A stretch of 64,000 bases of DNA from Saccharina japonica (GCA_008828725.1 MEHQ01001567.1:1-64000), one strand, 5' to 3'; shown: positions 11,799-23,035, counted from the first letter of the stretch. The notes: a model not told the origin generated them from the sequence alone. Numbers and translations are program-made.

Positions 11799-12262
11799 AG
11801 TTCTACCGAACGAAACCCGACTCTACTGTAGGCGGAATATATCGACCAAAGCAACGTTGGGCCGTGTCCCTACGACATGATGCAGGTGGTATTGTAAGGC
11901 CCACCCTCCCACTAATGAGGGGACGGGTAATGCTCTGCTGTAGATGCCGTACAGCAGTAGTAGTGGTGGCACCTGTGCTAGGAGAATTCGTTTTTGGACA
12001 CTACGACAGACTTCGGTTTTCGTTTTATTGAGTTCTACCGAACGAAACCCAATCTACCAGTAGGCAGAATATGTTCGACCACAGCAACGTTTGGGCCGTG
12101 TCCCTAAGACATGATGCAGGTGGTATTGTAAGGCCTACCCTCCTACTGATGAGGGGACGGAGACGCTCTGGTGTAGATGTCGTACACCAGTGGTAGGGTG
12201 GCACCTACTGCTACGAGAATATCGGTTGTTGGACACACGTACAGGCTGGTTCAGTAAACCGC
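11799..12262 (+). repeat. 232-bp tandem duplication, two units
   Basis: Units start at 11799 and 12031 with AGTTCTACCGAACGAAACCC. They share GGCCGTGTCCCTA(C/A)GACATG, GATGCAGGTGGTATTGTAAG, a GAGGGGACGG block and a small hairpin in which CTGCTGTAG or CTGGTGTAG pairs with the following CAGCAGTAG or CACCAGTGG. The hairpin arms co-vary between units (CTGCTG with CAGCAG, CTGGTG with CACCAG), so paired structure appears kept. A diverged inverted copy is at 7185-7373. Function unknown. Confidence 0.7.
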
Positions 12263-13368
12263 GAAAATAATTCAGGGCCAATGTCAGCCGTGTTTTGTGA
12301 TGTTGTTGTTGTTGTTTCTTCACATTAAACTCGTTTCAGTTGCTAATCCCTATAGTCTGATCTAGCAAGATCACGGCCCGTGGTCACAAAAGTGCTAGAG
12401 CCATCAGAGAATCCTAAAGAACACGTACACTTAGCAGGGAAAGGATACACAAGTCCGAACAGGTACACCTAAAATCCCTACAGCATGTTATGCGTGTCCA
12501 AAACTGAACTACACGCCCGCAATCTCCATTCGACTACAGCAGCATCGTCCCCCCCCCCCCCTCCCACTCTTTACCAATGAATTTGCCGACTACAGCGTAG
12601 CGCTACCACGTTCCTGGTCACATTTTTGATACAGACTACTGGAATTAGTGTGGTTTTTTTTTTCCCCGTCAGATAGTTTGTTTGTAATGTTTAGGAATTT
12701 TTGGGAAGTTTGGGTCTTAGACCTATGCCAATGGGAAAGCGATGTTTGAAAGCGATGTTTGAAATATTTCCCCTGATATTTTCCGGCTGAAGATCCGCTC
12801 GTACCGCCGCTGTGAGAAAAAAGGGGAAAAAATGCTTGATTTTTTCCCTTTTTTTTATTAAACGGAAGCAGGCGGCGCAATTTGCTTTTTCTCTTTGCAA
12901 ATCGTCAACACCCTGATAAAAATCACCTCGTGCGACGATAGACCTTTGATCTCGACATAGACTCAGCCCACGGCCAACCCGCTTCGGGTCGGGCAAGGCC
13001 AACGAGTGTAGATGAAGGCCTCGAAGGTATAAGGTGGATCCATGATCTAGGGGGCGGGAGATTGCCGGCGGCGTCCTACGCTATCTCCCAAACCCGAAAA
13101 AAAACATTTTTTTTGTGATTTTTGTGACGGATCGAGAATTTTTGTCATCCGTTTTATGCACACCAGGAGCCAATTGTTTGTTTATCAGACGCCTGGCCAG
13201 CGCCCGCCACATATCACCGGCCATCGTGTGAACACAGTGACCCTAGGATGGGTCGGAGCCCGTAACGCGAGCGCACCGCGTTCAGAATTCATGACGCAGT
13301 CGTTGGTTTCGTCGATCCATGTCTGTCGAGGACTCGGAATCTCGCCGCTTCGAAATAACATCCGCCTG
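12263..13368. other. Intergenic stretch with repeat fragments
   Basis: A C run lies near 12550-12563. Near 12632-12650 there is a core-only fragment (CTACTGGAATTAGTGTGG) of the TTAA-type MITE family. Near 12719-12740 ACCTATGCCAATGGGAAAGC is a fragment of the repeat seen at 24018. No gene recognised. Confidence 0.5.
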
Positions 13369-13553
13369 AGTTTTTCTCAAGCCGATCTTGTCCCAACATC
13401 GGCCTGAGAATTGCTTTTTTCGGGCTTTTCCAAAAATCGGGAATATTTCGTTTTATGAATCGATCCCATAGCAAGCTTGTGCTGGAAAAGTCTGGTGGGG
13501 ATCTTAGGAATTCAAACTTTTTAGGGTAACTTCGCTTTCTGACTGGCATAGGT
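13369..13553 (-). repeat. Dispersed repeat with coding-like divergence, copy 1
   Basis: Reverse-complement relative of 24018-24209, about 185 bases. In one minus-strand frame both copies encode a related peptide of about 50 residues (KFEFLRSPPDFS, then SLLWDRF, RNIP, FWKSPKKAIL, MLGQDRLEKN). About half of the base differences I can align in this frame are third-position and silent, suggesting the ancestor was translated. I do not recognise the protein. It is probably a scrap of a transposon or gene family; no start, stop or splice boundaries are evident. Confidence 0.5.
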
Positions 13554-13554
13554 C

Positions 13555-13636
13555 TTAACCCCGCCCCTTAAGTGGTTTGGGGGACAAACTACTTGGAATT
13601 AGTGTGGGATAGGTTTTGCAGTTCTGAAAGGGTTCA
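13555..13636 (+). mobile_element. Tiny TTAA-type MITE, copy 2
   Basis: Begins TTAACCCC, holds the core CTACTTGGAATTAGTGTGG and ends GTTCTGAAAGGGTTCA. It lies two bases beyond the repeat at 13369-13553. About 82 bases, non-coding; relatives at 8313 and 47737. Confidence 0.6.
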
Positions 13637-14233
13637 GAGATCCAAAATGTCCGGCGGAAAAAAATTAACCCATTCGTAAAACGCTCCGGTAGAGCGCATA
13701 AAATACGAGTAACAAATTTCAGGGCCTATCGCCAAAAAACGGCGTGGACATTTTGACTTTTGTGCGGTAAAAGTGCAAAAATAGGCATTGCCTCGTAATT
13801 ACTTACTGTAGTTTCAGTACATAATTGATTTTGGGCAATACATATGACCGTATATGACCATACGCAGTCAGATCTTCGGAAATTTGCGTGACACTTTGTA
13901 CAAACGTGCCTTGGACCACCTGAAAGCGGCTCATTAACAAAAAACAATAGTGGAAGAAAAAATCCTACGGAAACGCCTGACTATTGTTGACCACTTTGAA
14001 GGCCTGTGATTGGTCGGGCCACATTTTCGGCGGTAGCGCCAGTTCTAGGTCCTCGAACAAAAAACTGGCGATGTCACCCTCTTCCACTGTTCATGGCGGT
14101 CAGTATGACACAAAATATGTGACATTGGAGTTGCTATTGCATGCGGCATTCGTGACTGACGAAATTTTGGGTAATATGCCTGAACCAGCTCGTACATATT
14201 TTGTATATCAAGTCAAGGGCGCACGAAAACATT
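13637..14233. other. Stretch with one weak open frame
   Basis: A plus-strand frame at 13984-14277 (97 codons) starts with ATG and has some protein-like character but no recognised domain. Its end overlaps the repeat shared with 22.5 kb, so I do not call it a gene. Confidence 0.3.
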
Positions 14234-14545
14234 TTCCCGAGACCCACACTCCAATTTTTGTAGTTCGGGCGTGCTGAGGGCCGGGGGGGGTATTTCTCAC
14301 CTGCATTAAATCCTATATAAACCACGACTGAACACTATTTCCTATGCACAAGAAGTGACTTGATCTTAGACTGGGGACTGGGGACGAAACTATTATACTT
14401 GACTTGACTGGGCATAGAGTCACTCCATCGTTCAGAGCGGCAAGTCTTCTTGGTCCGTTTTGAGTTTTGAGTACTCTTTGTGTGCGAAAAAAAGCTTCCT
14501 TGCCTAATCCATTTGCCTGATGCAGCCTGAACCAAATCTAGCAGC
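14234..14545 (+). repeat. Diverged dispersed repeat, copy 1
   Basis: Shares, in order, CCCACACTCC(A/C)ATTTTTG, a G run, TAAATCCTATATAA and CCTGATGCA(G/A)CCTGA with 22525-22815. Internal lengths differ and identity is patchy. Element type unknown; no coding capacity recognised. Confidence 0.5.
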
Positions 14546-15100
14546 CCATACAAGCCCATATAAATACATGTACAAAATTGCAGCTGCTGCTCGGAGAGAG
14601 CTCGACAGCTTTTCTTAGACGTAGATTTTTCCCCTTTCCGCGATAACTGGCGATAAGGACCACCTGGCGGCACGCAACTCCCTCATCGTGCTCGCCAACC
14701 CCTGCTATGCCTACTCTGCCAAGGGTGGTCTCGGCCGTGCCCAACTCTAGGCTCACGGGGGTACGTTCGTTTGAGGATTTCTTGCCTCTTTGTCATAGGC
14801 TCGCCAAATTTTCTAACAGTCCCTTGCGGGATGATTCCCCCCTGTTTTGGACCTTGCGAAAATATCTACCGCATGCGAGCGTATCGGGACTTTCTCTCGC
14901 GAGGTGGTGAACGTCTTCGGGCGATTTATCGGTTAACATGCCCGCCGGCCTGGTTTGTACCGGGCAGGGCCTCGCGTGCGCCCGTGGGGCGTGAGCATGC
15001 GGGCAGTGCACGCTGCAACGTACATCGAGAGCTTGCCGTTTTTCTTGAAATAGTGGTTCCGATTTTAGTGTTATTCCGGTATTCGTATACTCGTACGTAT
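14546..15100. other. Stretch without a recognised gene
   Basis: Open frames on both strands between about 14700 and 15115 overlap one another and show no domain. Part of a long minus-strand frame here is only the shadow of the GC-rich element that follows. Confidence 0.3.
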
Positions 15101-15628
15101 GTACCAGGGCATTAATTAGTGGGTCGGCGTCTGTTGCGCGCAGCGCAATAGGTGACTCAAGAAGTGTTGCGCGCAGCGCAACACGCCTGTGGCGCGTGTT
15201 GCGCACCGCAGGCGCGCAAGCCCCCCGCAGGGGCCCCCGGAGGGCCGCCGGAGGCGATTTTTTTTGCGATATATGCGCGAATGTACGCCTCATCACCACG
15301 TAAAAAGCCTTTTAATTTATTTTTGGCTACGGCGAATAGCAAAAGGTGCCTAATTTTTGTTTTCGACTATGCCGAATAGGACAAGGGGCCTAAAAGATGT
15401 TCAATTACGACTAATTATCAGGAAAAAAAGACCCCCCAAAAAATTCTCGCCTCCGGCGAGAAAAAAAGGCGCAACAAAAAATTTCGCCTGCGGCGAAAAT
15501 GTTGCGCGCCCAAAAACACGTGTTGCGTTGCGTGCAACCAGCCTCGCGGCGACTGTTGCGCAAAACGGTTATTTTGGCCAAATGTTGCGCCAGCGCAACA
15601 GCGCAACACCTAATTAATGCCCTGGTAC
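15101..15628. mobile_element. Non-autonomous DNA transposon with perfect 19-bp inverted ends
   Basis: GTACCAGGGCATTAATTAG at 15101-15119 is matched exactly in reverse complement at 15610-15628, giving a 528-base element. Inside, GCGC-rich blocks recur (GTTGCGCGCAGCGCAA), there are palindromes TTTCGCCTGCGGCGAAA at 15482 and TTCTCGCCTCCGGCGAGAA near 15445, and a GC-rich module (CCCCCGGAGGGCCGCCGGAG) similar to one inside the hAT-like element at 18.4 kb. No transposase. The target duplication cannot be fixed because the flanks are themselves GTAC-rich. The superfamily is unassigned. Confidence 0.65.
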
Positions 15629-15743
15629 GTACTCGTATTTCATTTACGATAGTTATCCCGTGATCTACACGCAAGAGCCAAGATTCCGTTTTTGTGTTGA
15701 CGATTTGATACTTGGTTTGTATTGAGTACGACGTACTTATACC

Positions 15744-16663
15744 ACATGCTCGGGGTGCACAATAGCTCCATGCTCCAGGACGACAAAGCTGTACGTTCGA
15801 AAGAGAAAGCACAGCAACACGGCTCACGGCACGGCGCTGCGCTGTCTGCTGTGGGTGTGTGAGTTGTGCATGTTTCGTGAGTATGTGTGGTAGTACAACA
15901 ACACTATTAATATTACGAGTACGAAGTACTTCGTACTTTGTACGAGTATACCTGGTATACTTTATTGTATGAAAGAGAAAACGCACAACACCAGCACGGT
16001 CGCCAAGTTGTGAAGAATGCAAAACAAAAAAATCCACAAAACTGAGAAAGACGTATGATACATACGTACTCGTACTCGTACTCGTGTACTCGACTCGTAC
16101 TCGACTCGTACTCGACTCGTACTCGTACTCGTATTATACTCGAACTCGTACTCGTACTCGAACAAAAACGGCAAGCAACAACAGCAGTATAGCACTTCGA
16201 ATGACATACGACACGTACTCGTATCTACGTGATCGCGCCGCTCAAAAAACAAAAAAGTTAAAACGACTGCTGTCGCGTTCTGTCACCCTCGACGCTTCCA
16301 GCCACCCCGCGATCACCTCGCCATCGATTCGGCCCGGGTCGAGCTTTACTACCTCTTTGCCCCAGTGAGCCCCGTGGCCCGCATCGCGTGAAGCCCGGTG
16401 CTCACCGTGGCCCTCGTTCGCCCGCTCGAGCATGATGGTGTTCAAACCGCCTTGCTGTCACTCTCTGATTAAAAAAATTGGTGTGTGTTCCGAAAAATAA
16501 GCACCGCTTGAATGTTCTTTTACAATAATTTACGACCTTTATAATTATGATATACTGGATTGATACAGCAAGCAGCAACGCAGACAAAGACCCTTCATGC
16601 TTCCCTCGTGTCTCGATGGACACGCCACGCCTAGCCACGAAAAAGGCGACCGCGCTCCTTCCG
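15744..16663 (+). repeat. 0.92-kb direct duplication, copy 1
   Basis: Starts ACATGCTCGGGGTGC and runs to the edge of a sequence gap. Copy 2 starts at 16816 with offset 1072 and only scattered differences. It contains a CTCGTA/CGACTCGTACT microsatellite (about 16068-16162) that makes long Tyr/Thr/Arg-rich frames on both strands, and a TACCTGGTA word at 15949. Near 16255-16440 and its counterpart there are GC-rich frames without a recognised domain. Confidence 0.85.
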
Positions 16664-16687
16664 NNNNNNNNNNNNNNNNNNNNNNNN
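16664..16687. other. Assembly gap, 24 undetermined bases
   Basis: A run of N directly at the end of duplicated copy 1. The true size and content are unknown. Its position suggests the duplication of 15.7-17.7 kb should be confirmed before it is interpreted biologically. Confidence 0.95.
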
Positions 16688-16815
16688 GCCGCTACGCTCG
16701 CGCAAGGAAAGGGGTACAGAAGAGGCCCCCATGATGTAGTGCAGGTACCGCGACTTGAAAATGCCAAGAGGTTCATGGTGCAGCAAAGAAACGGCGGACT
16801 TGACATGCATGCAAA

Positions 16816-17735
16816 ACATGCTCGGGGTGCCAATAGCTCCATGCTCCAGGACGACAAAGCTGTACGTTCGAAAGAGAAAGCACAGCAACACGGCTCACGG
16901 CACGGCGCTGCGCTGTCTGCTGTGGGTGTGTGAGTTGTGCATTTTTCGTGAGTATGTGTGGTAGTACACAACACTATTAATATTACGAGTACGAAGTACT
17001 TCGTACTTTGTACGAGTATACCTGGTATACTTTATTGTATGAAAGAAGAAAACGCACAACACCAGCACGGTCGCCAAGTTGTGAAGAATGCAAAACAAAA
17101 AAATCCACAAAACTGAGAAAGACGTATGATACATACGTACTCGTACTCGTACTCGTGTACTCGACTCGTACTCGACTCGTACTCGACTCGTACTCGTACT
17201 CGTATTATACTCGAACTCGTACTCGTACTCGAACAAAAACGGCAAGCAACAACAGCAGTATAGCACTTCGAATGACATACGACACGTACTCGTATCACGT
17301 GATCGCGCCGCTCAAAAAACAAAAAAGTTAAAACGACTGCTGTCGCGTTCTGTCACCCTCGACGCTTCCAGCCACCCCGCGATCACCTCGCCATCGATTC
17401 GGCCCCGGTCGAGCTTTACTACCTCTCTGCCCCAGTGAGCCCCGTGGCCCGCATCGCGTGAAGCCCGGTGCTCACCGTGGCCCTCGTTCGCCCGCTCGAG
17501 CATGATGGTGTTCAAACCGCCTTGCTGTCACTCTCTGATTAAAAAAATTGGTGTGTGTTCCGAAAAATAAGCACCGCTTGAATGTTCTTTTACAATTATA
17601 AAAGACCTTTATAATTATGACATACTTAATTGATACAGCAAACAGCAACGAAGACAAAGACCCTTCATGCTTCCCTCGTGTCTCGATGGACACGCCTCGC
17701 CTAGCCACGAAAAAGGCGACCGCGCTCCTTCCGTT
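16816..17735 (+). repeat. 0.92-kb direct duplication, copy 2
   Basis: Near-identical to 15744-16663, including the CTCGTA-type microsatellite (about 17138-17235) and TACCTGGTA at 17019. A few substitutions and one-base indels separate the copies. Beyond 17735 the sequence continues where copy 1 meets N bases. Confidence 0.85.
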
Positions 17736-17896
17736 CCCCCCTATACTGGCCAGTGCCCTCCCATACCGGCGATGGTGCCGAGCTCGCCCGCGCTGCCGTG
17801 CTCTCTGGGCACCCGCACGAACCCAAAACTGAAAGAGGAAGAAGCCTCTCGCAACTAAAGTATATACCAGGTACAGAACAAAGAGATGACCAAGTA

Positions 17897-17960
17897 ATGC
17901 AAGGAGGCGGTGTTCAAAGTGGGAGCTCTGAGAGGCCAGGGATGAACAATTCCTGGGGGA
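17897..17960 (+). repeat. Dispersed repeat fragment shared with 2.8 kb
   Basis: Plus-strand CAAGGAGGCGGTGTTCAAAG and GGGAGCTCTGAGAGGCC match the reverse complement of 2780-2842. A TACCAGGTA word lies just upstream at 17865. Confidence 0.5.
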
Positions 17961-18186
17961 GATATTAGTAAGTAAGTCTATATAACCCATCTACAGCAGC
18001 AATAGCAACAACAGCAGTCCTGAAAGTAGCAGCACGTACGACTCGTACGTACGTACAGCGGGCACAAACAAAACGCCGGCATGGATGCGCAGCCCTTGTA
18101 CGTACAACGGTGGCCTTTATTTTTACTTATATTTTTGTCGATTTTTTTACGTCTGGGCGTTTTTTTTTTTTAATTAATGTAAAAGC

Positions 18187-18250
18187 CGCTAACTCGCGAA
18201 GTTATGGGCCGATCTCGATTCTGACCGCAGTTCTGGAGATCCATATTGTC
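18187..18250 (+). repeat. Left half of an interrupted dispersed repeat (copy B)
   Basis: AACTCGCGAAGTTATGGGCC and ATTCTGACCGCAGTTCTGGA match about 875-935 of copy A. Similarity stops where the hAT-like element starts at 18251. Confidence 0.55.
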
Positions 18251-20300
18251 TAGGGCTGTGAGTTGGCTGGAGTTCCCGGCTAGTTATTGGTTGGCTGGCG
18301 AAGCCATCCAACTAACTGACTTTAGTTGACTAGTTGGCTGGCGCTAGCCAGCCAACTAGTCGAGTAAAGTCAGGCGAGCGAAGCGAGCCAAAACCCCCCC
18401 CCCCGGCCGAGGGGGCCCCGCTGGAGGCGCCCCCGGAGGGCCCGCCGGAGGCAAAAATTACGCTATTTGGCTTCATTTTACACACAAAAAACATGATAAA
18501 TGGGCCAAGTTTATCTCTGCATGGTTTTGATCAGGAAACAGGTATATTTCTAAACTTCGTCTCAGTTTGTCGGATATTAAAGAGATGCACCAGAAATATA
18601 TGGTACATACTCGTGAGGCAGAGGCAGTAGCACATCACCAGTACAAACTAAAAATAGGACACAAAATAGACTGGGATCGAGCGAACTAGACTGGGATCGA
18701 CACAAATAGACTGGGATCGACACACAGCTCAGGACGAGCATCACTCAAACACCCGAGCCAGAGGTGCTCATCATCCAGTTGGCACACTTATGACAGAGAC
18801 ATACTTGTATTATTACAGTAATAGCACGTTGGGACAAAGTCCCGCCATCACAGTTGACCGCATGAACCATAATACCAGAGTTCTACCTTTTACTGTATAC
18901 TCGTATGGTCGTATGGCCCGTCCGGCCATAAAATATTTCCAACGGCGTTTATAGTCTTAACTAGAGTGTTTGCGTTTTGTTTTCCTACTTTTACTTCTCT
19001 AAACATTCTCCCGAACGGAAAATTTGAGGTAATTTGTTTTTTTAATAATCTGCGAAAAAAGTACTTTAGCGAAGTAACGATTAAGATTTGATCAAAAGCG
19101 CTCTCAGTTCTATCGGCCTACACACACCGAGCATTCTACCGACGAAGAACGCCCCTACACAACACAACAACCGATGGGAGCACAGAGGCTTGAGAGGTGT
19201 ACGTAGCTAGAGTGTGATACCACCATATACGTGACCGCAAAGACCGAGAAAGAAAAACAATTACCTACACTAAATTCAAGTATTAATAGTTACGCCACTG
19301 CATAAAAAACAAAATCTCCAAAACGCCCAAATCGACCAAAATCAGTCATTTTGGGCAAAATTATGAATATCTCACGCAATTGTATAGTGCTGCAAACGAA
19401 AAAGAAACGGTCTGGAGGTGTGGACGAGAGCAATCGTTTGCCGTAACCTCTTTTAATATCGCACGATGTGTCAAACAGTAGTAACCAGGGGAAAACGATC
19501 TTCAATATACATTGCTTCCCTCATATCTACCCTCAAAAGCTGTTTTCTTATTGCGAAAAAAATGGCCGGCGGCCTATGGTCATAGCTCCCCAAATCAGTG
19601 CTCAGAATTTGGGTGTGAAAAGTATTACGACCAGGGAAACAAGAGGCTTGTTTATACGTTTTTTGGTATAATAATTGTTAAACAAAATCGTGAGAAGCTG
19701 CGCGCAGTGTTGAGCTTCCTGACGGTGCCTCCAGATTTCCGAACACAGCTCAACACATCCTGAGAAAAATGCAGCTTGGTGCGGGGAATAGATTGGAAAC
19801 ATTGTCCCAGATGGACTACAAACATGCAGGACCCCGCAAAACATCTCGCATCAAAGTATGAATCCCTGTCCCCGTTTGGGGGGCTTGGAAAGCAGGCGCT
19901 CCTTATGTACGCGGTAGCGAACCGCTATCTTGTCGCGTGCACTCGCTTTCGGAGGAGCGCTCGGTACAGTCACTTCTTCGTCGGACGCTCCATCACCGCC
20001 ATGGTCCGTCGACAGGCCAGGCTCAGCGGTGCCGGCACCCTCGGCCCTGCCATCGGCACCGGCAGCGTCGATGGCGATGGGTTGATGCGCCACGAGTTGT
20101 GGAAGGCCTCTCTCTCTGTGCGTGGTGGTACTGCTTGGGGACGCCGAGAAATACACACCCCGTATCAAACAAGCCTTCCTACAAGAAAGGAAACCCAAGA
20201 AGCAAAAATAGTTGGATAGTTGGCACCGCCGCAACTAATTAAAAAAACTAGCCAGCTAATAACTAGCTGGCAACTATTAGTCAGCCAACTCACAGCCCTA
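18251..20300. mobile_element. hAT-like DNA transposon, probably non-autonomous, 2.05 kb
   Basis: Terminal inverted repeats begin TAGGGCTGTGAGTTGGCTG at 18251 and match in reverse complement at 20282-20300 (19 of 19); similarity continues imperfectly inward (GCTAGTTATT). The flanking octamers are ATATTGTC (18243-18250) and ATATGTTC (20301-20308), six of eight positions identical, as expected of an aged 8-base target duplication. Short ends of the form TAGGG and 8-base duplications are established hallmarks of hAT elements. Inside are a GC-rich module near 18391-18454, three 20-base units with TAGACTGGGATCGA near 18667-18722, and two overlapping frames of 127 to 147 codons near 19776-20234. None shows the BED finger or hAT dimerisation motif I would expect, so I infer it lacks its own transposase. 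Confidence 0.75.
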
Positions 20301-20330
20301 ATATGTTCACATCTATCTGGGGGACTCTTT

Positions 20331-20480
20331 AAAATAAAATTACTTGATTTTAGTGTGGCCAAAAAAATTACTTGATTTTAGTTTTAGTATAGAGACTTGA
20401 TTTTAGTATGTAGATTTGTATCTTGATTTTAGTGTGGGATTAGACCCCGGGCCGCAAAGCCCTCCGAATACGCTGTGAAC
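20331..20480 (+). repeat. Right half of interrupted dispersed repeat (copy B), with ACTTGATTTTAGT repeats
   Basis: Four copies of (A/T)CTTGATTTTAGT occur between about 20341 and 20432, ending in a TTTTAGTGTGGGATTAGACC block and then ACGCTGTGAACCCCTCCC. The last part matches 1024-1095 of copy A. Together with 18187-18250 it frames the hAT-like insertion. Confidence 0.55.
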
Positions 20481-20770
20481 CCCTCCCCTCCCGCGGACCC
20501 GCCCCGTTCCAGGGGACGGAGCGAGCCGTCCCCGGGAGGCCGCCTTCCCCCGATCCCCTCTGGCCGAGTTCGGCACCGGGGCCCGTTCTCTCGCCGGGGT
20601 CGCCGAGGGCCGACGCGTGGGGCGGGCCGGGTGCGAGTGCGGTGCCAATCGGGGTCGGGTGGCGCGCGGTAGAGCCGGTCTCCCGCGGGTCATACCGAAA
20701 CCGGTATAGTCCTGAAGATCCCAAACGGCATCATCACCGGCGCCACCACGAAGCGTATTAAATAATAGGG
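20440..20770 (+). other. GC-rich island, no gene recognised
   Basis: Roughly 300 bases of very GC-rich DNA that contrast sharply with AT-rich surroundings. Pro/Arg-rich frames run on both strands. I compared it mentally with rRNA and tRNA motifs and found no match. It could be a transferred fragment, the body of the interrupted repeat or an rDNA spacer piece; I cannot decide. Confidence 0.35.
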
Positions 20771-22524
20771 ATTGTTTGTTTGTAATTTGTTTCCGTTTTT
20801 TTAGTTAGAGATAACATGATGATATGTCACGTTTTGTTGTCTATCTTACGAATGTTAATGTTGCGTTGTGGAATTAATATGTGCGATGAATTTCGATACT
20901 ATTGTGGTACTTCGAGTGTTTGTATAACTTTTTTCATATAATTATATTGGTTTGGGGGGCTAGAGGTGTCATAGGTTGAATGCAGAAGGCAAATAGGTGG
21001 GCCAATTTTGTGTGTATGTAGGAGAGGTCGGGGGGGGGGGGGGTACCACTTTTACGCTCACTATTGTCTGACCGTCGGCTTAACGGGAGATTACAGTACT
21101 TCCTTGCCAACAACCCGTTAATCGGAGAGGAGCTGGCTACGCCATGCAGCTACGAAAGGACGCCAAGAGTAGCGACAAGGGCAAGGGGCGGGGGCAGTGG
21201 GGGGGTACTGATGTTGTGCACGGCCGTAGTCATATGACCATAGACCCTCGCATCCCTACAATGCCGGGACGGAGCGCGGTGGTTTTTCACCAACCAGGCA
21301 GACATTGCTTGCACCAAGCGCGAAACGCCGTGAGGTTTTGGGCGAGTCGCATGGAGGGTGAGCTGCATCCTGCTAAGAACCGCCTCTGAGGCGGACTTGC
21401 ATATGGACGACAGCTTCAATGAGTTAATTTAATTTCTGGTGTGGCCACTTCCGGAGACAGCAATGAGTTTTACTAAGTAACAGACTCGCGGAGCCTTACC
21501 ATATTAACACTACGTGATACGACCATTCCCCTTGTGCGGAACAAAGGTTCTCCCCCCCACAAATATCTACTCGACCGCCAGCTTTGGTGACCGCCAAAAA
21601 CAAATAACAAAAAAACGGCACCCTGGTTGTCTAGCTCACGCAGCGAGTGGCGTGTTTTACAGCGTCGTTGCCAACCGACGCCAACCCAATCTATACATAT
21701 ATCATATATTTATAGGGGGGGGCAGGGGTGAAAAAATACATTAAATAAACAAAAAATGTTTTGTGGAAACAAAAAAAAAGAACGAAAAAAGAAAACAGTC
21801 GGTTGGTTGCTATGAAATGATATGCATTTTATGTACCAAGGGGTACGAGATGTTCTTGCATTAAATACATTTATAACAAATACGTCAGTTGTGAGTTCAC
21901 CCGATTGAATAGTAGATACTCAACTTTGCATTGAGACTGACTGTTGTTGAATGCAATTTTTTCAACTTTTTTGGGGGGTCGTAAATTTCCGATTCCGTAT
22001 GAAGTCTAGCTGTATGAATACCTAGAATGTGTATGTACATAATGTTAATAGGTGTGACTAATGTACGGTGCTGGCCCTCTGATAAATAATCGAGCTCAGG
22101 CTGACTTTCTTATTCAAGGCGTGCGCGAGAGCATATTTTCTCATGCTGTGCTTCGTAGTTTATTTCGGTGCCTGAGAAGACGTTTTCCTAGTACTGCAAG
22201 AGTACTGTATAATACATTGAGTGGTGGTTTAGGTACAGGTAAGCCATAGGAAGGGGTCGTTTTCTTGAAGTTTATGCACTGACTAGGTTGAGAACTTTCC
22301 TAAGTTTTCCGGTTGACTTCCTGGTGGGTTCCTTTCTTAAGAGCAGACCGGTACTACAGTAGTATGTCTTGTATTGATTACCCTTTTGGATATGCGTGTT
22401 GGTATCTATAATAATGGCAGTACGCTGTTGTATGCAAAAGTAGATGACATTTATTTGTGAGCTCTGTACCGCTCAGTCGATATTTATTTACTGCTCAAGG
22501 GGGGGTGAAAAAAAGAACCCGAAA
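20771..22524. other. Intergenic stretch with a G14 run
   Basis: A run of 14 G (21030-21043) is followed by GC-rich sequence to about 21400 with short frames on both strands. The rest is AT-rich. No gene or paired repeat was recognised. Confidence 0.45.
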
Positions 22525-22815
22525 CCCACACTCCCATTTTTGCATTCGGGGCCGATTGGGGGGGGGGGGATATTTCAGTCCCTATACTAAATCCTATATA
22601 ACCAATGACTCAACCCTTAACTCAACCACAAGTTACCTTGGGTTTAGAATGAGCACTTGTCAGCCACTGCGTTGAACTGGAAGACTGGCAGTCAAGCACA
22701 GAAGCAGCGAACAAAACAGCAGCCTTGGGTCTTGCAGTACACTTCTGTGTAGGCGAACGTACACCGCCTGATCAATGGCCTGATGCAACCTGACCATGAA
22801 ACCTAATAGCAGACT
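22525..22815 (+). repeat. Diverged dispersed repeat, copy 2
   Basis: Partner of 14234-14545. Shares ACCCACACTCCCATTTTTG, a long G run, TAAATCCTATATAA and CTGATGCAACCTGA in the same order. Confidence 0.5.
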
Positions 22816-23035
22816 GTAGACAACGCAACCGAGCCCAAGTGAGTCAGGTGACTAGAGCTCAGTACCCTCACGAGCAGAGCTGCTATTAATAGTAGCTCGG
22901 AAAACGCGGAGAGACTTAATTAATTGAAACCGTCTAAAACGCGGCGGGATTGGCCGCGTTTTTCGACGAACCGCGTACACCCCTGCCCGCGTACACCTCT
23001 GTGGGGAGGAGACATGCACAAGGGTTGTTGCGCCC

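Noticed and set aside
11439-11854. Poly-Cys, poly-Val, poly-Asn and poly-Gln proteins
   Set aside because: All are six-frame readings of one GTT microsatellite.
16084-17331. Tyr/Thr/Arg-rich and Tyr/Glu-rich proteins
   Set aside because: They are translations of the CTCGTA-type microsatellite on both strands, duplicated with it.
20440-20770. rRNA fragment in the GC-rich island
   Set aside because: No conserved rRNA motif could be recognised despite the composition.
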